NCBI RefSeq assembly: GCF_029989365.1
Contig: NZ_JAPRAQ010000001.1
Location: 806,001 to 870,000 of the forward strand
Direction: 5' to 3'
Origin: Bradyrhizobium sp. Arg816
Lineage (GTDB): Bacteria; Pseudomonadota; Alphaproteobacteria; Rhizobiales; Xanthobacteraceae
DNA: 64,000 nucleotides
Of the stretch, positions 48,269 to 55,928 are shown one piece after another (position 1 is the stretch's first letter; every line of letters begins with the position of its first letter). Made by a program: the position numbers and the translations under genes. The notes under the pieces are model-generated. The model was not told the DNA's origin. It ran no database searches and saw only the letters and a list, made by a program, of their open reading frames with translations.

Positions 48269-48470
48269 AATCTGAGTGTATCGCGGAGTATCGCTGAGCA
48301 TCGTCTACCGCCAGATTTGCATTTAACTTCAAACCGTTGCAAGTATCAGACACCGCCTGACATCACCCGCGATCGCCGAGCGCGGCAGAGCGTCGGTTAA
48401 AAAGAGGTAAGCGATTGTCTTTCTCCCGCCAAGTGATCCGTGACGGAAATGGTAGCGCGAGGAACCTAGG

Positions 48471-49712
48471 ATGGCGCTGAACTCCAGCCAAGTTAAATCC
48501 AAGCAACCCGGAGCGCATGCCGACGGCGGCGGCCTCTATCTCATTGTCCGAGAGAGCGGAGAGCGCGCCTGGGCGTTCCGCTTTACCGCACCGGACGGCA
48601 AGCGCGCCATGATGGAATTCGCCGCCGTTGGCGACAAGCCCGGGGAACTGTCCCTCACCGAGGCGCGCGACCAGGCACGCGAGTATCGGCTGGCATTGAA
48701 AAAAGACAGCATCGATCCACGTCACAAGAAACAGCTCGCCGCAAAAGGCGACATGGCCTTGGATGAATATTGGAAAGCAAAGACGGCAGAATGGTTGCGT
48801 GGCCGCAGCGAGCAGGACGAGGAGATTCAGGCTTGGGCGCGATCCCTACGCGACCTTTCCAAGCTCCATCGGAAGAAGCTCCACGAGATCGACACCACGC
48901 ACGTTGTCGAGGCACTCAAGACGATCTGGTGGGAGAAGCCAGTAAGCGCCGGTCGCACGCGCGAGCGCCTGGAGAGGGTTCTCAGCGCCGCCAAGGTCGA
49001 GAAATATCGTACCGGCGAAAACCCGGCAGCGTGGCGTGACAATCTCAAACACCTTCTGCCGTCTCCCAGGAAGTTGAACCGCAAGAAGGGCCACCCATCG
49101 CTCAAATACGAGAGCGCGCCGGCGCTGATGGCAGCGCTGGCTTACGATCCTTATCCCGTCGCGCGGTGCGTCGAGGTCGGCATACTCTGCTGCTCTCGCA
49201 GCCAAGAGATCCGCTGGATGGAATGGGAAGAGCTCGACCTCGTGAAGCGGACGTGGCTGATCCCGGCGGAGAAAATGAAGGTCAAGGGTGAATTGGGTAA
49301 GCCACACCTTGTCCCCCTCATCGACCAGACCATCGCCATCATTCAGTCGATGCCGCGCGTCGGGCGCTATGTATTCCCGTCTGACCATGCCGCTGGTCAC
49401 CAGGCCTTCCGCGCGAACGCGCTGGTCGGCGCAATCAAGCGCGCAGGCTTCGATGCAACCATGCATGGGATGCGAACCACGTTCCGCAATTGGGGCGCCG
49501 ATAATCGCGAGCACAACTTCCGCCGCGAGGTGCTGGAGTTCTGTCTCTCCCATCGCGTTGGCGACGAAGCCGAGCTGTCATATTGGACGAGCGAGATGCT
49601 GGATCGCCGTCGCGAAGTACTCGAAGCTTGGGTAAGTTATTTACTTCCGCGGAAAAAGACATTCGGCGAAACGCCCCGTGCTAAGCGGCCCAGGCTTCGT
49701 CTCGTCGGCTAG
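48471..49712 (+). CDS. Tyrosine-type integrase (P4-like)
   Basis: A 413-residue site-specific recombinase with an N-terminal DUF4102-like arm-binding region (ADGGGLYLIVRESGERAWAF), a core-binding domain and a C-terminal catalytic domain. Catalytic elements visible are the Arg in LCCSRSQEIRWMEWEEL, HGMRTTFRNWG (HxxR), LSHRVGDEAE and a probable nucleophile Tyr in SYWTSEMLDRR. Such integrases place genomic islands and prophages at gene 3' ends. It marks the left end of the mobile region, 200 bp from the kinase gene start. Confidence 0.95.
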   Translation: MALNSSQVKSKQPGAHADGGGLYLIVRESGERAWAFRFTAPDGKRAMMEFAAVGDKPGELSLTEARDQAREYRLALKKDSIDPRHKKQLAAKGDMALDEYWKAKTAEWLRGRSEQDEEIQAWARSLRDLSKLHRKKLHEIDTTHVVEALKTIWWEKPVSAGRTRERLERVLSAAKVEKYRTGENPAAWRDNLKHLLPSPRKLNRKKGHPSLKYESAPALMAALAYDPYPVARCVEVGILCCSRSQEIRWMEWEELDLVKRTWLIPAEKMKVKGELGKPHLVPLIDQTIAIIQSMPRVGRYVFPSDHAAGHQAFRANALVGAIKRAGFDATMHGMRTTFRNWGADNREHNFRREVLEFCLSHRVGDEAELSYWTSEMLDRRREVLEAWVSYLLPRKKTFGETPRAKRPRLRLVG

Positions 49713-49726
49713 GTTCCTCGCGTGCT

Positions 49727-50728
49727 TCACGTTTGCGGATCTGTCGGCACGTAGATCTCTTGTGTCTGCTGTCCGTGAGAGCCGGCGAGGAATTGAACGG
49801 CGGCGACACGAATCTTTCCACCGCGCAGGTCCGCCGCGCGTTCCGACCGGATGATTTCAAACACCTTCTTAGCTAGAGCCTTCAAGTATTCAAGCGGCGG
49901 CTTTTCCGGATTCGCTATGGCAATTAATTCCCGGCCCGGACTGGTGAGAACTTGGCATTCGATCTGCACTTTGACCGCAATATCTGTGTCGTTCGCGATA
50001 ACAATCCCGACCCCGGAGCCGGCGATAGGGGACCGAGAATGCGGACCAAATTCAAAGGTAAGCGAAAGCCCACCAATCGGGTTCGCCGAAGTTGCGATAC
50101 CCAATTCTTCCATCAAAATCCTGCTGTTCAGGCCTGGCTTTATCTCTTCATTTAGATCCCCGAGGACAGGGACCATGCTGCCTGCCATCACAAATGAAAA
50201 GAACTCTGCTATGCGATGAGCGTCATCACGCGACATTGTAGAAACGAGCTGCAGAGTGCGGAGCGAGAAAGTGCCAGGCCCCCTAAGTTCACCAGCCAAT
50301 ATCTTCCCGAAGAGGCTTTGCAACTCCTCAGAAGTCTTGTCCTCCGCAAGTCTCGCGTAGAGATTCAACCAGTCGTCGTCGATCTCCTCCTTAGCGTCTT
50401 CCCGGGACGGTTTTTCGCTTAGCTCATCGACTGCCACCCGCACTGTCGCAGCGCGATTTTCGAGCTTTCGCCTTTCCTCTTCGGTGCGATACAGGCCCTC
50501 GACATCGATTTTGCCCTTCGCCCTCTGCTTGCCTGTGTTCGCCTTGATGCGGGCCTCAGCGTTTTCGCCGGCGGCAAGCAAGATCTTTCCAACCGCTTTA
50601 TCCAAGTTCCTTGCCGTCTGGGGCAGTGGCACTGTGGGCAGTTGAAACCCGAGCCAGTTCGAAAGCCAATCGCCGATGGTCGGGAGGCCGCTATCATCAC
50701 GGGCCGTCGGTAGATTTTCCTCCCCCAC
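49727..50728 (-). CDS. DUF2806-type protein, island cargo
   Basis: A 333-residue soluble protein. The N-terminal 70 residues carry a hydrophobic GDWLSNWLGF segment and then a charged helical linker (GLYRTEEERRKLENRA). The centre has DDWLNLYARLAEDKTSEELQ and LFGKILAGELRGPGTFS, features of DUF2806 proteins often found on mobile elements. The C-terminal third is beta-rich. GGAG lies just upstream of the ATG. Convergent with the integrase gene, 14 bp apart. The role is unknown; a defence or nucleic-acid function is possible. Confidence 0.78.
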   Translation of the reverse strand: MGEENLPTARDDSGLPTIGDWLSNWLGFQLPTVPLPQTARNLDKAVGKILLAAGENAEARIKANTGKQRAKGKIDVEGLYRTEEERRKLENRAATVRVAVDELSEKPSREDAKEEIDDDWLNLYARLAEDKTSEELQSLFGKILAGELRGPGTFSLRTLQLVSTMSRDDAHRIAEFFSFVMAGSMVPVLGDLNEEIKPGLNSRILMEELGIATSANPIGGLSLTFEFGPHSRSPIAGSGVGIVIANDTDIAVKVQIECQVLTSPGRELIAIANPEKPPLEYLKALAKKVFEIIRSERAADLRGGKIRVAAVQFLAGSHGQQTQEIYVPTDPQT

Positions 50729-50966
50729 ATCGTTCTCCTTGCTTCAAACTACGACGTCAGCCCACCGTCCAGCTGATCGCCAGTGAGTTGAAGACCCTTT
50801 GCAAACGCAGCGAACCGCAATCCATACCGAGCCCCCATCCGACAGCGACTATGACGAGAATCCTGACGCCCCTACAATCCACCTCCAAAGTTATGCACCG
50901 CTAGGCAGCGCCACGATGTTCTTCGTCCGTTCGTGCCATAACTACCCTATGACTGAGGAGCTCACT

Positions 50967-51265
50967 ATGCGACGGACCGTGATCGGCGGAGAGACCCGCC
51001 GGACGACTACGTCGTGATTTGGGACGACCTGACGATCGGCCGGATCTTCCGCTCGACCGGCGCCGGAGGCAGAGATACATGGTCCTGGTCGGTCGCCCTG
51101 CCAAACGTGCCACAGCCCTGCGCGCACCGCGGGCGTGCCAGCAGCCTCGACGCCGCCAAGGTCAGCTTCCGGCACGCTTGGAGCGATCTGCAGGCCCAAG
51201 TCAGCTACGACGAGATGAAGGCCGCGCGCGAGATCCAGGACCGACGGCGCGCGTGGCACCGATAG
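50967..51265 (+). pseudogene. Frameshifted small hypothetical protein
   Basis: GAGGAG at 50955-50960 precedes ATG 50967, which reads MRRTVIGGE and then shifts. The continuation DPPDDYVVIWDDLTIGRIF, and on to KAAREIQDRRRAWHR ending at 51265, is in another frame that has no start of its own except a late GTG. One base appears deleted near 50993 (GAG-ACC for GAG-GAC-C). The joined product of about 99 residues resembles small proteins common in bradyrhizobial accessory regions. Confidence 0.65.
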
Positions 51266-51320
51266 ACCGGCGGATTTCTACTCCGCGGGTTGCAGGTTCG
51301 AGTCCTGCTGGGATCGCCAA
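51266..51320 (+). ncRNA. 3' fragment of a tRNA-Arg(TCT)-like gene, possible attachment site
   Basis: An anticodon stem GCGGA-TTTCTAC-TCCGC with anticodon TCT is followed by a T-arm GCAGG-TTCGAGT-CCTGC and an acceptor strand TGGGATC, a discriminator G and CCA. The 5' acceptor and D-arm are missing; the sequence upstream is the end of the frameshifted gene. This is the classic signature of the displaced 3' end left by integration into a tRNA gene. Confidence 0.7.
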
Positions 51321-51570
51321 TTTTCCAAGGCAAAAATCCAAGCAAATCCAAGGCTTAAGCCGGCGGCGAAATTTTATTAGTACACGCCACGACGAGAACG
51401 GATGCCGGACAAAGCCGGCCGATGTCGCCCAATGTCGGGCCAAATTACCGAACTAATTTCGCACAGCGAAACATGCGCCGCGCTGGTGGGCCCACCCGGT
51501 TTAGTTTCTTGATGTGGCCGGGGCTTGTCTTGAATGTGGCCGGGCTTGCGCCCGGCGACCCTCTCGAGAG
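51321..51570. other. Intergenic region after the tRNA fragment
   Basis: About 250 bp without a supported gene. A CCAAGGCAAAAATCCAAGC direct repeat-like stretch follows the tRNA end (AATCCAAG recurs at 51348), and GATGTCGCCCAATGTCGG lies near 51421. It may hold attachment-site arms. Confidence 0.4.
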
Positions 51571-52455
51571 CTACGGCACCGGTGTCGCGCGAGGGCTGCG
51601 ATGCAAGCGGTTCGAGCTCGCCATCCAGTTCGGCAGCGGCTCTCCATCACGGTGCCGCCCGCCGGCGACCGCCGCGGCCCAAGCCACACTGGCTCCGATC
51701 AGGGCCGCCGCCGCCACCGAGAAGGCGACGATGACCGAATTACGCCGTGCGCGATTGATCGCCGTCCGCGCGTCCGCGATCAGGGCATCGACCCGACGCT
51801 CGGAATCGGCGGCCGCCAGTCCGGTCAGCGCGGTGACTTGCTGCACGAGATAATTGCGATCATCGAGCGCCACGCCACTATGGCTCGATGACGTCATCAG
51901 GATGCGTCCGGCTTCGGCACGTGCTTCCCGCATGTCGGCGGGAGGCCGCCGCGGCGCGCGGAACAGCTTGTCGAGCTCGTAGCTCAACAGCGGCTCGGCG
52001 GAGCTCGCATTCCCGGACGAGCCGCGCATCGGCGAACGGTCGATCGCGGCAGCACCGATGATCGCCAGCAACGCCGCGCCGATCAGCACGGCGAGAGCCC
52101 AGGACGTCAGCCCATGAAGCCCGTCCCGCCGCTCGGCGTCGTCCTCGATCGTGGCCAGCGCAGGCGCAGGTCGCGCCGTCCGGCCGGCGATATAGCCGCC
52201 AACGCCGAAACTGATAATCGCCTGGATGATCAGGTACAGCCCGGACAGCAGCGCCAGCGCCACAGACGCATCACGCCATGTCGGCGAGGCCGAACTGACA
52301 CCGAGGCCGATGGCGACGCCAAAGCCGACCAGGATGAACGACATCGCGCCGGCGGCGAAAGCGCCCGCGAACACCGAGCTCCATTGAATGGTGCGGCGGT
52401 CCTCGGCAGCCGCTACGCCACCTTCCATCATGTTGTCGTGTACCAGTGTTTCCAT
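51571..52455 (-). CDS. Hypothetical membrane protein
   Basis: A 294-residue protein with an acidic N-terminus, transmembrane segments at about residues 28-50, 66-88 and 117-137, a long soluble helical region (PPADMREARAEAGRILMTSS ... SERRVDALIADARTAINRAR), and a fourth membrane segment near residues 239-262. The C-terminus is basic. Its start lies eight bases after the stop of a 24-residue membrane peptide, so the two are coupled. I recognise the fold type from rhizobial membrane proteins of unknown function but no role. Confidence 0.78.
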   Translation of the reverse strand: METLVHDNMMEGGVAAAEDRRTIQWSSVFAGAFAAGAMSFILVGFGVAIGLGVSSASPTWRDASVALALLSGLYLIIQAIISFGVGGYIAGRTARPAPALATIEDDAERRDGLHGLTSWALAVLIGAALLAIIGAAAIDRSPMRGSSGNASSAEPLLSYELDKLFRAPRRPPADMREARAEAGRILMTSSSHSGVALDDRNYLVQQVTALTGLAAADSERRVDALIADARTAINRARRNSVIVAFSVAAAALIGASVAWAAAVAGGRHRDGEPLPNWMASSNRLHRSPRATPVP

Positions 52456-52463
52456 TGCCGTTC

Positions 52464-52538
52464 TCAGCGCAGGCCAAAGAACGACAAAATCGCCATGATC
52501 ACGACGATCAGGCCGATCAGATAAATCAGTCCGTCCAC
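52464..52538 (-). CDS. 24-residue single-helix membrane peptide
   Basis: GTG start at 52538 with AGGAGG eight bases upstream. The peptide is almost entirely one hydrophobic helix (DGLIYLIGLIVVIMAILSFF), ending GLR. This length and pattern are familiar from tiny rhizobial membrane proteins. It precedes the four-helix membrane protein by eight bases and may be its partner. Confidence 0.7.
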   Translation of the reverse strand: MDGLIYLIGLIVVIMAILSFFGLR

Positions 52539-52889
52539 AGTCCCATCCTCCTCAAATGCTCCGAGGCGTTAATGAGGTCGGCGGATAAACGTTCCTAATT
52601 TTCCCGGCCGGTGGGAACGAACCGGCGGGATGCGGATTGTCTGTTCAAGTCGCAAGGATGAAGAATGTGAGCACAAGAGGCCTCAGCCGGTCAGCCCGGC
52701 TGGGGCCCTTTCGTATTTCGATTGCGCCTTAATGGGACTAAACTCCCTCAAGCAGTGCGTCTCATGGCGCGGATAACGAAGCGACTCCGCAAATTACCCC
52801 CGATAAGAAGTAGGCCGCCAACGGACTCAGTCCTTAGTTTCCGTGCGGAGCTTCTTAATGAGCGCGCCCTTTGGTCGAAAACAATCGAG
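52539..52889. other. Intergenic region with a terminator-like hairpin
   Basis: A gene-free 350-bp stretch. An imperfect hairpin AGGCCTCAGCCGG/CCCGGCTGGGGCCC followed by TTT lies at 52678-52712. No other signal is recognised. Confidence 0.55.
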
Positions 52890-53102
52890 TCAATGGCCGG
52901 GTGCTGACTCGGCTGTTGAAGATCGACGCTTTGGCATCGCGTGGCATCGCAAAGAGATACCGAGTTGATGCGCTTTGAGGGCCACCGCCGGGGCGCCTCG
53001 GTTTAATTCAGCGGCTATCCCTTCGCGCCGGTAATTTCCGGCCATCGCCTTGAGCTTCTCAACCTCTTCTGAGGTCCACGGGCGGCGAACAGAATCTGCC
53101 AT
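52890..53102 (-). CDS. Small SANT/GcrA-like DNA-binding protein
   Basis: A 70-residue protein whose core RRPWTSEEVEKLKAMAGNY and KAHQLGISLR resemble the N-terminal HTH of GcrA/SANT-type proteins. The ATG at 53102 has GGGAGG upstream; the frame is open to 53273 but not coding. Possibly a prophage- or island-encoded regulator. Target unknown. Confidence 0.7.
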   Translation of the reverse strand: MADSVRRPWTSEEVEKLKAMAGNYRREGIAAELNRGAPAVALKAHQLGISLRCHAMPKRRSSTAESAPGH

Positions 53103-53309
53103 ATGGAGGCCTCCCAAAATAGTTGGGTCCTCAGCACAATATCCTCCCCGACCAAAAGTTTCATTCCGTCCTCTTGGAGATCGACAGCGAGACCCGGCGC
53201 ACGCTAATGCGATGCGTCTGTGGCACCACATTCGACAGCTGGAATCCGGCGGAGAGCTACCCGCACCGCGCACACATCACCGCCGCGCAGGCGGCCAATG
53301 GGAACGCCG

Positions 53310-53579
53310 ATGAAGCACACCGAACAACGCCCTTACGCAGACCCGGAAGCCGCCGCGCGAAAGCTGGTCGAACTGGCCGCCAGCATCACGCCGGTTCAGG
53401 ACGGCCGCATCTATATCGAACGGATCAACGCCCCGTTTCTGTTCAACCTGAAAGCCAGCGGCCCGGAGTTCGGCGCCGGGCTGCGCTATGCGATCGAGCA
53501 AGGCTGGCTTGAGTTACACGAAAGCGGCACCTTCGTGCGGCTGATGGCACCTAGCAAGGGCCTGCTGCCGCGCCAGTAG
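53310..53579 (+). CDS. Conserved small hypothetical protein
   Basis: An 89-residue protein with DPEAAARKLVELAASITPVQ, then RIYIERINAPFLFN and GWLELHESGTFVRLM. I recognise this family from bradyrhizobial accessory regions; it looks like a small alpha-beta fold. Two decayed fragments of the same family lie downstream (53888-53976 and 54143-54232). Start at ATG 53310 is likely, though 53298 is possible. Function unknown. Confidence 0.7.
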   Translation: MKHTEQRPYADPEAAARKLVELAASITPVQDGRIYIERINAPFLFNLKASGPEFGAGLRYAIEQGWLELHESGTFVRLMAPSKGLLPRQ

Positions 53580-53631
53580 GGCGGGCCGCGTGTAACAGCC
53601 AGGTGGGGCTGTCGTTGCCCGAGCGCCGGCC

Positions 53632-53811
53632 TTACTCCGTAGATGGTAAGACGGCTACACGGCGATCGCGGTCCCAGACTTCAATCGCGACGCCATCCAC
53701 ATACTGCTTGGCTTCGGCGATGGCGGCGTCGTCATCTTCGCAACTGACGATCACGGCCGCTTCTGAGATATGGCCCTCTTTGTCCACCCGGTAGAGGCGA
53801 TATTCCGCCAT
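53632..53811 (-). CDS. Small hypothetical protein
   Basis: A 59-residue protein beginning MAEYRLYRVDKEGHISEAAV, then DDDAAIAEAKQYVDGVAIEV and ending RVAVLPSTE. The strand-helix pattern and the YRLY opening are familiar from small bradyrhizobial proteins. ATG at 53811 replaces a longer frame from 53910. Function unknown. Confidence 0.68.
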   Translation of the reverse strand: MAEYRLYRVDKEGHISEAAVIVSCEDDDAAIAEAKQYVDGVAIEVWDRDRRVAVLPSTE

Positions 53812-54376
53812 TGTCGACTCGTCGGCCCCGTTTCGATAGGCGAATTTCTTACTCACCGCTCGCTCGTTGGCAATGACTTTTGTCAAACGGGAAGCCTGCC
53901 GAACCCGCACGAGAGCGGCAACTATGTGCGGCTACCTGCTGCCGAGTTTTCCCAACACCGCGGGCTCTGTCACTAACCTTTGTTTTCTTGTTTCGACCCA
54001 TTTTGGCTTAGGAACAATTTCCCCTTTGCTTAGTTTTCCCGGTGCCCTTCGCCCCAAGGGCAGCCCGACTGAACGGCCCCAGCTCCTTCCCCTCACCCCT
54101 GCGAGCTGGGGCCTCTTCGTTCAGCCCGCTCTCCAACTGAGCCGGCCTTTCGTTCATAGCAACTTCGAGCTGAAGGGCAGCGGCAGCGAGTTCGGCCGCG
54201 GGCTCAAAATAGGCTTCGGACACACGGACAGCACACCTGATCGCAAAGGAACCACAGGGGGCGGCGCATGTTTGAGTCGTCGCTGGTTCGTTGCCAAGCC
54301 GGCGGAGCGGCCCCGGCTTACCCCTGACTCCCCTGTCACCGGGGCCGTCTCTCCGCCTGTCCTATCGGAGTAGCGT
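53812..54376. other. Degenerate region with gene remnants and hairpins
   Basis: The 560-bp stretch contains plus-strand remnants of the family at 53310-53579: LPNPHESGNYVRLPAAEF near 53890-53945, and NFELKGSGSEFGRGLK near 54157-54210. Two GC hairpins follow: GGCCCCAGCTC/GAGCTGGGGCC at 54075-54113, and a nested GGCGGAG-CGGCCCCGG/CCGGGGCCG-TCT-CTCCGCC at 54301-54357, just before the next gene. No intact gene is supported. Confidence 0.6.
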
Positions 54377-54739
54377 ATGCGTTCCTCGCCCTCGATCGTG
54401 CCGGCCGACCGCCTCGATCGCGACATCTATCTGGTTCTTGAAGACTTCGGCGCGCGCGCCGGTTGCGCCTGGCGCGAGACGGATGAGGCAGACACTGACC
54501 TCGAGGGCGTCCTGCAAAATCTCCTGTCCGGCCAGTACGCCTATCCGGTCCGAATTGTATCCTTCAATCCCGTCGAGGGATGGGCGCGGGATTCGACTTC
54601 CGACGTCGCCGACGCACTGGCCCAGCGCGCAGCCGACACCGATGCCGAGGTCTCGTCTGCGCTGCAAGACTTCATCGCCGCCAACGCCACAAGGCGCTTC
54701 GACATGCAGTTGTCGCTGCCCTTGCGCGGGGTGGCCTGA
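54377..54739 (+). CDS. Hypothetical acidic protein
   Basis: A 120-residue acidic protein. After VPADRLDRDIYLVLEDFGAR comes WRETDEADTDLEGVLQNLL, a helical middle, and a short C-terminus DMQLSLPLRGVA. A GGAG lies eight to eleven bases before the ATG. Its stop overlaps the next start (TGATG), so it is coupled to the zinc-ribbon-like gene. I recognise the family only as a small bradyrhizobial accessory protein. Confidence 0.72.
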   Translation: MRSSPSIVPADRLDRDIYLVLEDFGARAGCAWRETDEADTDLEGVLQNLLSGQYAYPVRIVSFNPVEGWARDSTSDVADALAQRAADTDAEVSSALQDFIAANATRRFDMQLSLPLRGVA

Positions 54740-54978
54740 TGTCCAACGAGGAAACACCGCTGGCAGCGGGTGCAATGGCCACGACCTGAACGAACTGTGA
54801 CAATCTCGGCTGGGTTTGCGAGAACCACCCGGACCGCCCTTGGGACGGTCCACGCGCCTGCACTTGCGGCGGCGCCGGCATGCCGTGCCCGGCCTGCAAC
54901 GCGACTGGCGAAGGGGAAGTGCCGCGCATGCCGGAAGGCTTCCGGATAGAGGTCGACAAGGACGGCTGGCGACACTGA
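54739..54978 (+). pseudogene. Zinc-ribbon-like small protein with an in-frame TGA
   Basis: The frame starts MSNEETPLAAGAMATT at the TGATG overlap, then meets TGA at 54787 and continues in the same frame as TNCDNLGWVCENHPDRPWDG, CTCGGAGMPCPACNATGEGE and KDGWRH to a stop at 54976. The continuation, with four CxxC-like pairs, is a family I know as intact in related genomes. The single stop codon splits the gene. Reinitiation without an ATG seems unlikely. Confidence 0.68.
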
Positions 54979-54992
54979 AGCCGTCTGCGCGG

Positions 54993-55220
54993 CTAGGCTC
55001 TCTGCGTTTTTCTCGTCGTGGTCTTCTTTTCCACCCGCACGCCTTTGAATTTTTTGGCGGCTTTCTTGGCCGTTCTCGGCTTCTTCACGGCCATGAACTC
55101 GCCGGACGTTCTGTCGCGCTTTGTATAGCCGGTCGCGCCGCCAATTGTCGTCTTGGTCTGCGAGCGCTTCTTCACCGCGCCCTTGCGGGCATTGTCGCCG
55201 GTCGGTTTATTGACTGCCAT
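54993..55220 (-). CDS. Small basic protein, possibly DNA- or RNA-binding
   Basis: A 75-residue Lys-rich protein: MAVNKPTGDNARKGAVKKRS, TKRDRTSGEFMAVKKPRTAK, KKAAKKFKGVRVEKK. The low-complexity basic C-terminus resembles histone-H1-like or Hc1-like tails. I recognise the family as widespread in bradyrhizobia. The start at 55220 is preferred; the frame runs to 55241. Confidence 0.75.
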   Translation of the reverse strand: MAVNKPTGDNARKGAVKKRSQTKTTIGGATGYTKRDRTSGEFMAVKKPRTAKKAAKKFKGVRVEKKTTTRKTQRA

Positions 55221-55325
55221 GTATCCTCCACTGGTTGCCACTCGTTATAAAAAGCGCAGCGTAAGGAGCGGTTCCAGCGCAGAGCGGCCCTTTCGTCTGC
55301 GGCCTTTCCACCCTATCTCCGCATC

Positions 55326-55928
55326 ATGCATACCGCGTTCGAATTTTGCCTGCCGACCGCCGCCAAGGCCGTGCCGGCCGGCCCCGACTGGATCCACGAA
55401 ATCAAGTATGACGGCTATCGCCTGCGCATCGAGCGCGAGGGCCGCGACGTACGCCTGCTCACCAGGAACGGCCACAACTGGACCAGCCGATTCCCCTGGA
55501 TCGTCGAGGCAGCGCTGAAGAACCGCGAGCAGCAATTCGTCATTGACGGCGAAGCCGTGGTGCTCGGCGTCGACGGCGTTTCCGATTTCAACGCGCTGCA
55601 CTCGCGCGGGCACGATGACGAGGTGCAGCTCTATGCCTTCGACATCATCGCGCTCGGCGGCGAGGATCTGCGGCCGCTGCCACTGTCGATGCGCAAGACC
55701 AATTTGGCGCGGCTGCTGCGCGGCCGGCCGGATGGCATGTTCGTCGCGCCGTTCGAGGCCGCCGCGATCGGGCCGGAGCTGTTCGGCGCCGCCTGCCGCA
55801 TGGGCCTCGAGGGTCTGGTCTCCAAACGCAAAGACCGGCGCTACGGCGCCGGCCGGTCGAGAGACTGGATCAAGGTGAAGAACCGCGCGCATCCGGCGTT
55901 TACGCGCGTGATGGACGCACACAGATAA
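55326..55928 (+). CDS. ATP-dependent DNA ligase, adenylation domain only
   Basis: A 200-residue minimal ligase. Motif I is EIKYDGYRLR with the adenylated Lys27, followed by motif Ia, an IDGEAVVL motif III, FDIIAL motif IIIa, GLEGLVSKRKDRRY motif IV and RDWIKVKN motif V. The C-terminal OB domain that LigD and LigC need for full sealing is absent. This type occurs as several copies in bradyrhizobia and may work with a separate partner or only catalyse adenylate transfer. It stands alone, downstream of the basic protein gene. Confidence 0.9.
   Translation: MHTAFEFCLPTAAKAVPAGPDWIHEIKYDGYRLRIEREGRDVRLLTRNGHNWTSRFPWIVEAALKNREQQFVIDGEAVVLGVDGVSDFNALHSRGHDDEVQLYAFDIIALGGEDLRPLPLSMRKTNLARLLRGRPDGMFVAPFEAAAIGPELFGAACRMGLEGLVSKRKDRRYGAGRSRDWIKVKNRAHPAFTRVMDAHR

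Noticed and set aside
51233..51320. A complete tRNA gene starting at GATCCAG
   Set aside because: Five of seven acceptor bases would pair, but no D-arm can be formed and the region is the end of a coding frame. Only the 3' part is tRNA-like.
51422..51853. Plus-strand frame of 143 codons
   Set aside because: Its second half is antisense to the minus-strand membrane protein gene, and the first half has no ribosome binding site.
53139..53330. A plus-strand frame with CVCG...HRAH, resembling a small zinc finger
   Set aside because: The motif MRCVCGTTFDSW followed by PHRAHI is suggestive, but the frame has no good start and runs without a stop through the 53310 gene. It may be a decayed or frameshifted gene.
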